A stretch of 64,000 bases of DNA, taken from assembly GCA_021824175.1 (NCBI GenBank), contig JAKALP010000019.1, positions 35,532 to 99,531 on the forward strand, written 5' to 3'. The position numbers and the translations under genes were made by a program. How positions within the stretch are numbered: the first letter of the stretch is position 1; every line of letters begins with the position of its first letter. The stretch comes from Deltaproteobacteria bacterium. GTDB lineage: Bacteria > Desulfobacterota > Desulfobacteria > Desulfobacterales > Desulfosarcinaceae. The notes under the pieces are model-generated. The model did no database searches. It saw only the letters and a list, made by a program, of their open reading frames with translations, and was not told the DNA's origin. Of this stretch, positions 9,295 to 19,388 are shown in pieces.

Positions 9295-10350
9295 CTAATC
9301 CAACGCCACCCGATACAGCCCGCCGAAGAAGAAATCGGTCACATAAAGGGCCGGGCCATAGGCATCCGTGACGGCCGTGGCGCTGCTGGGGGTGATGTCC
9401 CCCTTTAAGACATACCGGCCGACCATTTGACCGGCGCAGCTGGAATAAGGACCGGAACCGGTGGCAATGAAAGTCAATTGCGACGGCGCGTTGGAGGGCG
9501 GCCAGGTATTGGGGAAGAAGATGGCCAGCAGTGAAATGGGGGTCGGAATTTCGGCGATGGCCAGGACATTGCCGGGCAGAACCGCAAAGTCATCAAATAC
9601 TCTCTTGGAATCCGCTTCGTAGATCTTCTTCAAGTTCCTCAATCCGGACGAAACAATTTGGGCTTCATACAAGACATTCATGCTGACGAACCAGAGCCGG
9701 TCGCCGCGAATCTGAATGCCGTTGGGCTCCATGCCGCCTTGCACGGCCGGCAGCACGCTGGTTTTTTCAATGGCAAAGGGAGACTCGCCGGTAACCCGCA
9801 CCCGGACAATGGCGGGAATTACTTCCGAGCTAAACAGGTTCAACATCCTGAATAGCAATCCAAAGGTATTGGTAATATATATGTCGCCCTTATCATTCAC
9901 GGCCATGCCGTTGGGGAAGAGCTTCTCATCGCCCAGGCGGGTGGTGCTGATGCGTTTGGGGTCGGAGGCAGGACGCGCCAAATCGATGCGCACCAGATCC
10001 GACCATGCCGGCATTGCAAAGGTTTGTCCGCCCAGATTAATGGCGGTGCCCGAAGCAGTACAGGCGGCATAGAGTTTGGAGCCGGCCGCGGCCAGGCCGG
10101 AGAACTGGCAATCACTGCGCTGGGTCACCAATTGGGTGGTGCGCGCGCCATTGGACTGCGATAGAAGCTCGTAGATCCCATTGCCCGCGTCAATGAAAAA
10201 GCGATTGTCGGCCGCCAAGACCCCTCTCTCGGTGGAAGGCAGTTGCGAAGGATCGACGAGGACGCTGAGATCCGAATCCGGAGTATCGCATCCCCCCATC
10301 AGGCCAACGAAGAGAACTAAAAATATCCAATAGATTTTCCGATTGTTCAT
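9295..10350 (-). CDS. Lipoprotein, probable beta-propeller, function unknown
   Basis: A 351-aa exported lipoprotein. A signal peptide (MNNRKIYWIFLVLFVGLMGGC) ends in the lipobox LMGGC with Cys21. The rest has repeated strand-turn patterns such as LVRIDLARPASDPKRI, PNGMAVNDKGDIYITNTFG and PNGIQIRGDRLWFVSMN, resembling NHL/SMP-30-like six-bladed propellers; no catalytic motif was recognised. ATG 10350 follows GGAGGCATGCC. It is convergent with the VWA gene, and its stop abuts the stutter repeat. It is likely tethered to a membrane on the periplasmic side. The propeller assignment is inference. Confidence 0.7.
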   Translation of the reverse strand: MNNRKIYWIFLVLFVGLMGGCDTPDSDLSVLVDPSQLPSTERGVLAADNRFFIDAGNGIYELLSQSNGARTTQLVTQRSDCQFSGLAAAGSKLYAACTASGTAINLGGQTFAMPAWSDLVRIDLARPASDPKRISTTRLGDEKLFPNGMAVNDKGDIYITNTFGLLFRMLNLFSSEVIPAIVRVRVTGESPFAIEKTSVLPAVQGGMEPNGIQIRGDRLWFVSMNVLYEAQIVSSGLRNLKKIYEADSKRVFDDFAVLPGNVLAIAEIPTPISLLAIFFPNTWPPSNAPSQLTFIATGSGPYSSCAGQMVGRYVLKGDITPSSATAVTDAYGPALYVTDFFFGGLYRVALD

Positions 10351-10499
10351 GGCATGCCTCCTGTCAGATTTAGAATTAAGTGTGGAGTAACTCGACTTCG
10401 CCGCTTTTATGGTTAGCTTAACCGCCGAGCTTGGGCAGTTGACAACGATGCTTCATGCTATCGATAATTGAATGGACAAACAACAAGGATGTTGCATCC

Positions 10500-10952
10500 A
10501 TGTTAATTCACGACGGCACCTTTGCCTGGGAGGGGTTTGGCGGAGTGTACCAATTGGCAGCCGGGCGTTGCCGGCTGCGTATTTTCGATCTATCCAAGGC
10601 GCCCCATGGCAAGGTCGCCCATCTGAAACCCATGGTGGTGGTGGTTTCGGATCTGCTGGGTGAGAGCACCCAGCTCAGACAGGTGTCGGTGCGCAGTTGC
10701 GCCAGTCACATTGCTACCACGGTGGCAACCAAGTTCAGAATTAATCCCCAGCGCATGACCTATGTGGAGTACTACCCGGCTTCGGTCTATGGTGACCACA
10801 ACCAGCACGAAATACCTGCCAAATACGATGCGGTGGAGTTCTCCTGGTTTGATGACAAGGCCCTGCACCCCAAATGGCACCCCCTGGCCTCGCCTCTTTT
10901 GGAAACCGTGGCGGATTTGATCGCTGAAACCGAAGAACCGCCGGCGGCGTAA
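10500..10952 (+). CDS. Conserved-looking small protein, function unknown
   Basis: About 150 aa with no recognised domain. It contains MLIHDGTFAWEGFGG at the start, a beta-rich middle and MTYVEYYPASVYGDHNQHE near residue 95; it is acidic at the C-terminus. The frame is open from ATG 10455, but ATG 10500 has AAGGAT about 10 bases upstream, whereas 10455 has no site. It is convergent with the HPt gene, with a 29-bp gap. The base composition matches neighbours, so it is probably a real gene. I do not recognise it. Confidence 0.6.
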   Translation: MLIHDGTFAWEGFGGVYQLAAGRCRLRIFDLSKAPHGKVAHLKPMVVVVSDLLGESTQLRQVSVRSCASHIATTVATKFRINPQRMTYVEYYPASVYGDHNQHEIPAKYDAVEFSWFDDKALHPKWHPLASPLLETVADLIAETEEPPAA

Positions 10953-10981
10953 ACAACTTCAATGGGAAAAACCCAGTCGTC

Positions 10982-11341
10982 TCAATCGCCCAGCACTGCC
11001 CAATCAATGCCGGCCAATTGATGTTTGAAATCCTCCACCGCCTTTTGAAGGGTTTCAAGGGCTTGGGCGGCGCCATCGGGTTTGTTGCTTTTGCCGATGC
11101 GTTCCAGGGTCAGAGACGCCGCCGACACACTGACGACTCCGAGATTGGCTGAAGCCCCCTTCAGCTGATGGGCGGTTCGATCCAGGCTGGCCATGTCGGC
11201 CTTGCGCACCGCCTCTTCGATGGTGGCAATAAACTCAGGAAGGGTTTGATGAAATTCATCAAACATCATTTTAAGAAAGGCTGCGTCCCCCAAGGCCCGG
11301 TTGAGGGCATCGTCCAGGTCGATGATGGTTTTATCGGTCAT
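10982..11341 (-). CDS. Stand-alone histidine phosphotransfer (HPt) protein
   Basis: A 119-aa HPt domain that shuttles phosphate between hybrid kinases and response regulators. The phospho-accepting histidine is His58 in RTAHQLKGASANLG, a textbook HPt motif; four-helix bundle spacing and length fit. The start ATG 11341 follows AAGGAAGCACC. No hybrid kinase or receiver gene lies beside it, so its partners are elsewhere. It is cytosolic, with no membrane segment. Confidence 0.9.
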   Translation of the reverse strand: MTDKTIIDLDDALNRALGDAAFLKMMFDEFHQTLPEFIATIEEAVRKADMASLDRTAHQLKGASANLGVVSVSAASLTLERIGKSNKPDGAAQALETLQKAVEDFKHQLAGIDWAVLGD

Positions 11342-11612
11342 GGTGCTTCCTTATTCAGCGCAAGGTTTGGATACCATCGGACTAAGTTCCTCATTGGTTA
11401 TCGGACGATTTGCGCCATGGTTTAGCGTTATTTGAACAGGTGAAAGCTGCTGAATTACCGTCCATGAAGGTTTTGTTTTTAATTTCTTTGGGTTTTGCAA
11501 TCAATTTAGCCTTGAAGTTGTCCCATGATCCATGCATTATGGCCAACGCGGTGATGGTTGTTCATCTATTTGAATGTGTTCGTTAACCTGCGTCAAGAGA
11601 AAATCATCAACC

Positions 11613-12386
11613 ATGCGATTTCGTCCCTGCATCGATCTGCACCACGGCAAGGTCAAACAGATAGTGGGCGGCACTTTGTCGGATGCCGGTGAACAAAACC
11701 TTCAAATCAATTTTGAAGCCCAGCAGCCAGCCCAATGGTTTGCCCGGCTTTACCAGCGTGATGGTCTGACCGGCGGCCATATCATTCAGCTGGGAGCTGG
11801 AAATCAGCAGGCCGCCGAAGAGGCCTTGGCCGCCTGGCCCGGCGGGATGCAGTTGGGCGGCGGGGTGAGCTTAGACAACGCGGCGGATTGGCTCGCGGCC
11901 GGCGCGGCCGCGGTCATCGTCACCTCCTGGGTGTTTCATGATGGCACGCTGGATGAAGCCCGCCTCAAACAACTCAGCCAGCGCATCGGCCCCCAGCGCC
12001 TGGTGATAGACTTAAGCTGCCGGCGCCGAGGCAACGATTACTTCATTGTCACCAACCGCTGGCAAACCTTTACCCAGGAGCCCATTACTCCTCAGCTGCT
12101 GGATCGACTCTCTGCTTTTTGCTGCGAGTACCTGATCCACGCCGTTGATGTGGAAGGCAAATGTCAGGGCATCGAAACCGAACTGGTGAGCCGGCTGGGG
12201 AAATGGGCGGGACTTCCCATGACTTACGCGGGCGGCATCCGCTCCCAGGAAGACATTGACACCATCCAGCGGCTTGGCAGAGACAACATCGATTTCACCG
12301 TGGGCAGCGCCCTGGATATCTTCGGCGGGCGCGCGTTGCGGTATGAGACGCTGGCCAAGGCATATGGGCCGGGAAGTAAAGACTAA
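11613..12386 (+). CDS. hisA: ProFAR isomerase HisA, eukaryotic (HIS6-like) type
   Basis: A 257-aa (beta/alpha)8 enzyme that isomerises phosphoribosylformimino-AICAR-phosphate in histidine synthesis. The sequence follows the fungal/plant HIS6 pattern rather than the common bacterial HisA: CIDLHHGKVKQIVGGTL at the start, HIIQLGAGNQQAAEEAL, LGGGVSLDNAADWL, VIVTSWVFHDG, VIDLSCRRRGNDYF, RWQTF, LIHAVDVEGKCQGI and VGSALDIFGG. Phosphate-binding GGG and GGI loops are present. The frame is open from 11574, but ATG 11613 begins at the first strand, as in homologues; the ribosome site is weak. It is outside any his operon in this window. The subtype call rests on recall of HIS6 motifs. Confidence 0.85.
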   Translation: MRFRPCIDLHHGKVKQIVGGTLSDAGEQNLQINFEAQQPAQWFARLYQRDGLTGGHIIQLGAGNQQAAEEALAAWPGGMQLGGGVSLDNAADWLAAGAAAVIVTSWVFHDGTLDEARLKQLSQRIGPQRLVIDLSCRRRGNDYFIVTNRWQTFTQEPITPQLLDRLSAFCCEYLIHAVDVEGKCQGIETELVSRLGKWAGLPMTYAGGIRSQEDIDTIQRLGRDNIDFTVGSALDIFGGRALRYETLAKAYGPGSKD

Positions 12387-12447
12387 GCGCAGAACTCCAA
12401 CAGCCCTTCAGCCTCCAGTCTAACCAACCAATCCAAGGAGAAATTCA

Positions 12448-13119
12448 ATGCAGCAAAACCTCTTAAAATGGACCAGCCTGCTGATATGCACCCTTTTTAT
12501 CTTCTCAGCCTGCTCCACGGTCAATCCCTACACCGAAGAAAAGCAGACTAGTAAACTGGCCATCGGTGCAGGCATTGGCGCGGCCAGCGGCGCACTCATC
12601 GGCCTGATCACCGCCGGCAACAAGGATCGCCAGCGCAATGCCTTGATCGGCGCGGGCATCGGCGCCCTGGCCGGTGGCAGTATCGGCTACTACATGGATG
12701 TCCAGGAAGCCAAACTGCGCCAGCGCCTGAGAAACTCGGGCGTCAGCGTGACCCGTTCGGGCGATCGGATCATCCTCAACATGCCCGGCAATGTGACCTT
12801 TGCCACCAACTCGGCCGATATCAACGCCAGTTTTTACGAAGTGCTCAACTCTGTGGCCATCGTGCTCAACGAGTACAAAAAGACCACTGTCGATGTCATC
12901 GGCTATACCGACAATGTGGGCGCCGCCGCCTACAACCAGGAGCTCTCGGAACGCCGCGCCCGCAGCGTGGCGGCCTATTTGGCCAGCCAGAATGTGATGC
13001 AGGACCGCCTGCTGGTGGCCGGCCGCGGGGAATCCGATCCCATCGCCTCCAACGACACCCCTGAGGGCCGCGCCAAGAACCGGCGCGTAGCCATCGAAAT
13101 TATCCCGATTCAGCAATAG
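12448..13119 (+). CDS. OmpA-family lipoprotein with glycine zipper (YiaD-like)
   Basis: A 223-aa outer-membrane lipoprotein that anchors to peptidoglycan. The signal peptide ends in FSAC (Cys22). Residues about 38-80 form a glycine-zipper region (AIGAGIGAASGALIG and ALIGAGIGALAGGSIGYY). The C-terminal OmpA domain shows FATNSADI, VDVIGYTDNVG and the LSERRARSVAAYL / GRGESDPIASNDTPEGRAKN peptidoglycan-binding signature. ATG 12448 follows AAGGAGAAATTCA. Length is the usual 210-230 aa. It may be cotranscribed with hisA (61-bp gap), although no functional link is obvious. Confidence 0.9.
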   Translation: MQQNLLKWTSLLICTLFIFSACSTVNPYTEEKQTSKLAIGAGIGAASGALIGLITAGNKDRQRNALIGAGIGALAGGSIGYYMDVQEAKLRQRLRNSGVSVTRSGDRIILNMPGNVTFATNSADINASFYEVLNSVAIVLNEYKKTTVDVIGYTDNVGAAAYNQELSERRARSVAAYLASQNVMQDRLLVAGRGESDPIASNDTPEGRAKNRRVAIEIIPIQQ

Positions 13120-13122
13120 GAC

Positions 13123-13149
13123 CGTTAGCCCGTTGGCCCGTGTGCCCGT
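13123..13149 (+). repeat. 27-bp inverted repeat, left copy
   Basis: Lies 3 bp after the OmpA-family gene stop. It is made of short units of CCGTTAGC / CCGTTGGC. An exact 27-base inverted copy is at 13363-13389 and contains the alr stop codon. The two copies close off the convergent intergenic region. Confidence 0.75.
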
Positions 13150-13362
13150 TGGCCCGTCTGTTGTGAGCCTGGTGCGTTTAAAGCCGTACGGGATAGAAAT
13201 AGATGACCGCATCTCCCATTGTTCTTTCTATGCCAAGGGGGGATACAAAACCTGATCCTACCCTGTCCGCCTCAATTTCGGGTTCAACGATCTAAATCCG
13301 CACCGGGGCTGGACCAAATTTTAGATGCAACGAAAGAAAATCTGCAGTCGGCCAACGGGCTA

Positions 13363-13389
13363 ACGGGCACACGGGCCAACGGGCTAACG
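13363..13389 (+). repeat. 27-bp inverted repeat, right copy
   Basis: Exact reverse complement of 13123-13149. The alr stop codon (13384-13386 on the minus strand) lies inside it. The unit structure (ACGGGCTA/ACGGGCCA) extends leftward to about 13349. Confidence 0.75.
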
Positions 13390-14556
13390 TTTTATGTAGA
13401 TCCGTTCCACCCGCTCCGTCAGCGCCGAGACCACCTCGTAGTTGATGGTGCCCAGAGTGGCGGCCACCTCGTCGGCGCTGATTTCGGTCTCGCCTTGGCA
13501 GCCGACGAGAACGACCTCGTCGCCCACGCTTACGTTGGGAATACGGCCCACATCGATCATGGTCAAATCCATACATACCCGGCCCACGATGGGGGCCCGG
13601 CAGCCGCCCGCCAACATGGTGCCTTTGTTGGAAAGGCCGCGGCTGTAACCATCGGCATAACCCACGGACACGGTGGCGATGGTGGTGGGGGCGGGCGTTT
13701 TATAGGTGCAGCCATAGCTGATGCAGGCTCCGGCCGGCACCTGCTTGAGTTGGATGATAGTGGACTTCAGGGTCATGGCCGGTTTGAGGTCGATCGTGGC
13801 GCGGTTGACTTCCCCTGATGGATAAAGGCCGTAGACCGAAATCCCGGCGCGCACCATATCCAGGTGGGTCTCCGGCAGTTGCATGATGGCGCCGCTGTTG
13901 GCCGCGTGACGCAGTGGGGTGACGCATCCGGCAGACTTCAATTCGGCCAGGAGTTTCTGAAAACGTTCGAACTGCGCCCGGGCATAACCCAGATCCGCAT
14001 GATCGGCCGTGGCAAAATGGGTAAATATGCCTTGCAGGCGCACCCCTTTCAAAGCCGCCACCCTTATGATTTCTTCCCCGGCTTGCGGCAGGCCCGCCAA
14101 TCGCAGCTCATCGCACGGCAACCCCAGTCGGCCCATGCCGGTATCGACCTTGACGTGGATGGGCAGTTGCTGTCCGGCCGCCAGAGCCGCCGCCGACAAG
14201 GCTTGGGCATGCTCCAGCGAGTACACAGCCGGCGTGAGCTGATAGGCGATCAACTGGGGCACATGCTGCGCCGGGGTATAACCGAAAACCAGCACCGGCG
14301 CGCTGATGCCGACCCGGCGCAGTGCGATGCCCTCTTCCATGCGGGCCACGCCCACATCGGTGGCGCCGTTGGCCAGGGCTATGCGCGCGGTCGGCACGGC
14401 GCCGTGGCCATAACCATTGGCCTTGACCGCCACCATCAAGCGAGCGCCCGGATTCGTCACGCGGCGCAGCTCGCGCACATTATGGGCGATGGCGCTTAGA
14501 TCGATTTCGGCCCAGGTGGTGAACTTTGGACCGATGGATTTATCATGATAGGTCAT
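13384..14556 (-). CDS. alr: Alanine racemase
   Basis: A 390-aa PLP enzyme interconverting L- and D-alanine for peptidoglycan. The PLP lysine is Lys45 in MVAVKANGYGHG. The conserved HVKVDTGMGRLG and the second active-site segment with catalytic tyrosine (CISYGCTYKT, near 270) are present. The length is slightly above the usual 360-380 aa because of an N-terminal extension before TWAEIDLSAI. Start ATG 14556 overlaps the ald stop as ATGA, so the two are translationally coupled. Together they would turn D-alanine into L-alanine and then pyruvate plus ammonia and NADH, or run in reverse. Confidence 0.96.
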   Translation of the reverse strand: MTYHDKSIGPKFTTWAEIDLSAIAHNVRELRRVTNPGARLMVAVKANGYGHGAVPTARIALANGATDVGVARMEEGIALRRVGISAPVLVFGYTPAQHVPQLIAYQLTPAVYSLEHAQALSAAALAAGQQLPIHVKVDTGMGRLGLPCDELRLAGLPQAGEEIIRVAALKGVRLQGIFTHFATADHADLGYARAQFERFQKLLAELKSAGCVTPLRHAANSGAIMQLPETHLDMVRAGISVYGLYPSGEVNRATIDLKPAMTLKSTIIQLKQVPAGACISYGCTYKTPAPTTIATVSVGYADGYSRGLSNKGTMLAGGCRAPIVGRVCMDLTMIDVGRIPNVSVGDEVVLVGCQGETEISADEVAATLGTINYEVVSALTERVERIYIKR

Positions 14557-15665
14557 AGCAAAGTCTCAACCGATGTATATTTCAAGCTGAAGGCCTCGGC
14601 CACTCCCGAATGGGTCACCCGGCCTTGGACCACGTTGGCCCCATGGCGGATCTCGGCATTCTCCCGCATGGCCTGTTGCCAGCCTTTCTCGGCGAGTTCC
14701 AAGGCATAAGGCAAGGTGGCGTTGGTCAGGGCCAGAGTAGAGGTTTTGGCCACAGCCCCCGGCATATTGGCCACGGTGTAGTGCACCACGCCCTCTTCAA
14801 TGTAGATGGGATCCGCATGGGTGGTGGGCCGGGAGGTTTCAAAACAGCCCCCCTGGTCAATGGCTACGTCCACGATCACGCTGCCGGGTTTCATGGTCTT
14901 GAGCATCTTGCGGGTGATGAGGCGCGGGGCCTTGGCGCCCGGCACTAGTACAGCGCCGATGACTACGTCAGCATCTTTGACGAGCTGGCGCAGCAATGCG
15001 GCCGTGGACTTGAGCAAGAAGCAATTGGCGGGCATGACATCGGAAAGATAGCGCAACCGGGTCAGGCTTTTATCCAGCAGATAGACCCTGGCGCCCAGGC
15101 CGCAGGCCATTTTGGCCGCCTGGGTGCCCACCGTGCCGCCGCCGATCACCACCACCGTGGCCGGCATCACGCCCGGAACGCCACCCAATAGAACGCCCCG
15201 GCCGCCATGCTCCATCTCCAGGTATTTGGCCGCCTGCTGTACGGCCATGCGGCCGGCCACCTCGCTCATGGGGGTCAGCAACGGCAGGGAGCCATCGGCT
15301 TTCTGGATGGTTTCATAAGCGATGTTGATGGAACGGGCCTTGATTAAAGCCTTTGTGAGCTTTTCATTGGCAGCCAGGTGCAAATAAGTAAATACGATTT
15401 GGTCCGGCCGGATCAGTTTATGCTCCTGGACCAGGGGCTCTTTGACGTGCATCACCATTTCGGCGCGGGCATAGATATCAGCCGGCTGGGGCACAATCTG
15501 GGCTCCGGCCTTCTCATATGCTTCGTCACTAAAGCCGCTGTCCCTACCGGCCTGGGTTTCCACCAGAATGGCATGCCCGGCGTGCGCCATCTCCTCAACG
15601 CCCGCGGGTGTCATGGCCACCCGGTGCTCTTCTGCCTTGATCTCCTTAAGAACGCCAATGATCAT
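14553..15665 (-). CDS. ald: Alanine dehydrogenase
   Basis: A 370-aa NAD-dependent alanine dehydrogenase catalysing reversible oxidative deamination of L-alanine to pyruvate. MIIGVLKEIKAEEHRVAMTP is the family N-terminus. The substrate-binding lysine is near 75 in MHVKEPL, and the catalytic histidine is near 96 in TYLHLA. The NAD fold is VVVIGGGTVGTQAAKMACGLG near 170-190. Length matches the family (about 370). ATG 15665 follows GGAGATAAAGC. First gene of an ald-alr operon by an ATGA overlap. Confidence 0.97.
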   Translation of the reverse strand: MIIGVLKEIKAEEHRVAMTPAGVEEMAHAGHAILVETQAGRDSGFSDEAYEKAGAQIVPQPADIYARAEMVMHVKEPLVQEHKLIRPDQIVFTYLHLAANEKLTKALIKARSINIAYETIQKADGSLPLLTPMSEVAGRMAVQQAAKYLEMEHGGRGVLLGGVPGVMPATVVVIGGGTVGTQAAKMACGLGARVYLLDKSLTRLRYLSDVMPANCFLLKSTAALLRQLVKDADVVIGAVLVPGAKAPRLITRKMLKTMKPGSVIVDVAIDQGGCFETSRPTTHADPIYIEEGVVHYTVANMPGAVAKTSTLALTNATLPYALELAEKGWQQAMRENAEIRHGANVVQGRVTHSGVAEAFSLKYTSVETLL

Positions 15666-16137
15666 GCTTTATCTCCGTTCCCTTTGACCTTACGCCTTCT
15701 GCCTTCTGCCTTCTGCCTATTATACATACAATTTAATCTCTTACGCGCTTTCTTGACAAGCCCCAAAGGGTGATTAAAATCACGCCCGAGTAAAATCGTT
15801 GGGCGTTGAACATCCTTGCCAGCGGCCGACACTGCTCAAATCAGAGCTTACCCCCTGGGTTTACAACTTTGAAGAACGGCATTTGGAATGATGCACCTGT
15901 TGTTAGTCCCCACACCTTTCAGTCGAATCGCCGGGTCCCCGTTCAGGCTGGAACCCCCCACCGCTGACCACTGCCTTCTATCCACGGGTCCGCCCTGGGG
16001 AATCAGCTCCCGCGCCGCGCCCTCTAGATCATGATCGCAATCAGCAATCGGAAGCGAAATGCAATTAATAATATAGAATCGGTGTTTTTCATGAATAACC
16101 CTTTTAACCAAAAGGAAGGTACAGGAGGAAAAGCAAG
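15666..16137 (+). other. Intergenic 472 bp upstream of groES, with promoter and short repeat
   Basis: Divergent spacer between ald and groES. Near the ald start the DNA carries the short tandem CCTTCTG (about 15687-15711). A sigma-70-like promoter is at 15753-15780. No CIRCE inverted repeat (TTAGCACTC...GAGTGCTAA) and no convincing sigma-32 site was seen, so heat control of groESL is not explained by sequence here. A leftward 87-codon frame at 15848-16111 lacks a ribosome site and was not accepted as a gene. Confidence 0.5.
15753..15780 (+). promoter_or_regulatory. Candidate sigma-70 promoter toward groES
   Basis: TTGACA (15753-15758) and TAAAAT (15775-15780) with a 16-bp spacer. It would give a leader of about 350 nt before groES, which is long, so a second promoter closer to the gene is possible. 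Confidence 0.4.
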
Positions 16138-16425
16138 ATGAAGATCAAACCCATGAACGATCGCGTTTTAGTATTGCGGGTGGAGAGTGAGCAAAAAACC
16201 GCTGGTGGCATCATTATCCCGGACACCGCCAAGGAAAAACCCCAGGAAGGTAAAGTCGTATCCGTGGGCCCCGGCAAAGTGGCCGAAGACGGCAAACGCG
16301 TCCCGCTGGAAGTAAAAAAAGGGGACCGCATCCTTTTCTCAAAATATGCTGGCACGGAGATCAAGATCGACGGCGTTGAGCATGTATTCATGCGCGAAGA
16401 AGACATTCTGGGCGTTTTGGAATAA
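16138..16425 (+). CDS. groES: Co-chaperonin GroES
   Basis: A 95-aa GroES that caps the GroEL ring during ATP-driven protein folding. [20 protein letters not shown] is the family N-terminus; the mobile loop [19 protein letters not shown] and the C-terminal [15 protein letters not shown] are typical. ATG 16138 follows AGGAGGAAAAGCAAG. It is 65 bp upstream of groEL in the same operon. Length is standard (95-97 aa). Confidence 0.98.
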   Translation: MKIKPMNDRVLVLRVESEQKTAGGIIIPDTAKEKPQEGKVVSVGPGKVAEDGKRVPLEVKKGDRILFSKYAGTEIKIDGVEHVFMREEDILGVLE

Positions 16426-16484
16426 CCATTATAGATTTCAATTTCATCCATCAACTCCCCGCCAGAGCGGGGATCAGGAGGTAA

Positions 16485-18122
<1,638 letters not shown>

Positions 18123-18154
18123 TCCTGATTCGCTGGTTTTACTTCTATCAATAA

Positions 18155-18188
18155 AAATGCCCACCCCTTTCGGGGCGGGCATTTGTTT
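18155..18188 (+). terminator. Intrinsic terminator of groESL
   Basis: Stem AAATGCCC(A)CCCC with loop TTTC and GGGG(C)GGGCATTT, one A-C mismatch, followed by a TTTGTTTT tract, starting 33 bp after the groEL stop. Confidence 0.85.
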
Positions 18189-18207
18189 TAAGTCGCCATT
18201 AGCCGCA

Positions 18208-18225
18208 GGTTGCGCCCGGCGCACC
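18208..18225. repeat. REP-like hairpin, variant copy
   Basis: Sequence GGTTGCGCCCGGCGCACC forms an imperfect hairpin with one bulge. It is related to the other GGTGC..GCACC hairpins in the window. Confidence 0.45.
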
Positions 18226-18240
18226 ATGTAATCTTTCTCA

Positions 18241-18261
18241 GGTGCATCGAATGCACCCTAC
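18241..18261. repeat. REP-like hairpin GGTGCAT-CGA-ATGCACC plus CTAC
   Basis: Perfect 7-bp stem with 3-nt loop followed by CTAC, as in the copies at 9140 and 20945. Confidence 0.6.
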
Positions 18262-18282
18262 AAGGACCTTTCTGTAAGCTTG

Positions 18283-18303
18283 GTAGGTTGCGCTCGGCGC
18301 ACC
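18283..18303. repeat. REP-like hairpin, inverted variant
   Basis: GTAGGTTGCGCTCGGCGCACC, the reverse-orientation variant (GTAG in front). With 18241 and 18208 it makes three copies within 100 bp between groEL and the actin-like gene. Confidence 0.5.
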
Positions 18304-18371
18304 ACCTTGTAGCGCGCGAATATACGCTCTTTCTATCGCATAAAAGGCGCTCTACTCGAATTTATCTACTT

Positions 18372-19388
18372 CTAATTCTTCTCCCAATACTCATCCGGCA
18401 TATCCACGGCCAGGGCCAATGCGCCGGCGGCGCCGCCGAAGAGCGGATCGGAGATGACGCTCACCCGGCACGGGCCGATCTCGCGCAGAGCGCCTTCCAG
18501 GTACTCGCGCAGCCCCCGGATTTGGCTGCCGCCGCCCGCCAGAGTAATGTTGTTGCGTACCTTTTTCTGGAACTCGGGATCAAAACCGGCGATGAGATCC
18601 AACGTGGTTTCCACCATGCCGGGCAGAATGCTTTCACAAGCCTGGCGCATTTCCTTGGTGATATCGTGCATGGTGGGCTTGCCATCCACGGGCAGTTCCA
18701 CCATCACCGGATGGGGCGGCTCGCCCACAAAGCTGTACTGCTCCTTCATGCGCCGCACCATGGTCGGGGTAAAGTCGGCTTTGGGGTAACGCTCGTGCAG
18801 CATCATTTCCAGTTGCTGGTCGATGTAGTCACCGGCGGCCAAAATGGTGCGCTGATCTACTTCAGAAGGCATGGTGCCGTGCATGATGCAAAAATCGGTG
18901 GTGCCGGCGCCGATATCGATGATCATGGCATTGTTCAGAGCATTGATTCCATAGGCCACGGAAAAAGGCTCCGACACCACCATGATGGCATCGGCAAAAT
19001 CCGCCACCAGGCGTTTGATGGCCAGCTTGTTGATTTTGAAAGATTCGGCCGGCACGCCCACAATGGCCCGGGTCTGTTTGTAGCCGTTATCGGCCTTGGC
19101 CATCTGGATCAGATGCCGGATCAACTCCTTGACCGCGGCTTCGCTGCGTTCCGAGCCATCCTTGATGACGCCGCGTTCCAGGGGCCGGAAGATTTCAAGG
19201 GAAAGCCGGTTTTCCAAGGCTTCCTCGCCGAACAGGACCGGTTTCCCCAGGACCTTCTGGGCAATGAAATCCTTGGGCCAGCCCACATAACTCTCCACCC
19301 ACTCTTTGCTGCCGTTGCTGGCCGCGATGGCGCTGCGGGATGTTCCCAGATCGATACCGATGTTTAGGACTTCTTTATTTTCGCTCAT
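18372..19388 (-). CDS. MamK-like bacterial actin
   Basis: A 338-aa actin-fold ATPase. NIGIDLGTSRSAIAASNG is the phosphate-1 loop, IIDIGAGTTDFC the phosphate-2 loop near residue 155, and ITLAGGGSQIRGL the adenosine motif near 290. VGWPKDFI, EQYSFVGE and DMPDEYW at the C-terminus recall MamK, the filament that aligns magnetosomes, rather than MreB or ParM. It lacks a membrane helix. Start ATG 19388 overlaps the end of the amidase gene by 14 bp, so the two are cotranscribed. No other mam genes are in the window. It is therefore better called MamK-like, and a cell-organisation role is inferred. Confidence 0.8.
   Translation of the reverse strand: MSENKEVLNIGIDLGTSRSAIAASNGSKEWVESYVGWPKDFIAQKVLGKPVLFGEEALENRLSLEIFRPLERGVIKDGSERSEAAVKELIRHLIQMAKADNGYKQTRAIVGVPAESFKINKLAIKRLVADFADAIMVVSEPFSVAYGINALNNAMIIDIGAGTTDFCIMHGTMPSEVDQRTILAAGDYIDQQLEMMLHERYPKADFTPTMVRRMKEQYSFVGEPPHPVMVELPVDGKPTMHDITKEMRQACESILPGMVETTLDLIAGFDPEFQKKVRNNITLAGGGSQIRGLREYLEGALREIGPCRVSVISDPLFGGAAGALALAVDMPDEYWEKN

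Noticed and set aside
15848..16111. 87-codon leftward frame between ald and groES
   Set aside because: No ribosome site, no family pattern, and it lies in the region expected to hold the groESL promoter.
15666..16137. CIRCE (HrcA) operator before groES
   Set aside because: No TTAGCACTC-N9-GAGTGCTAA or close variant was found.
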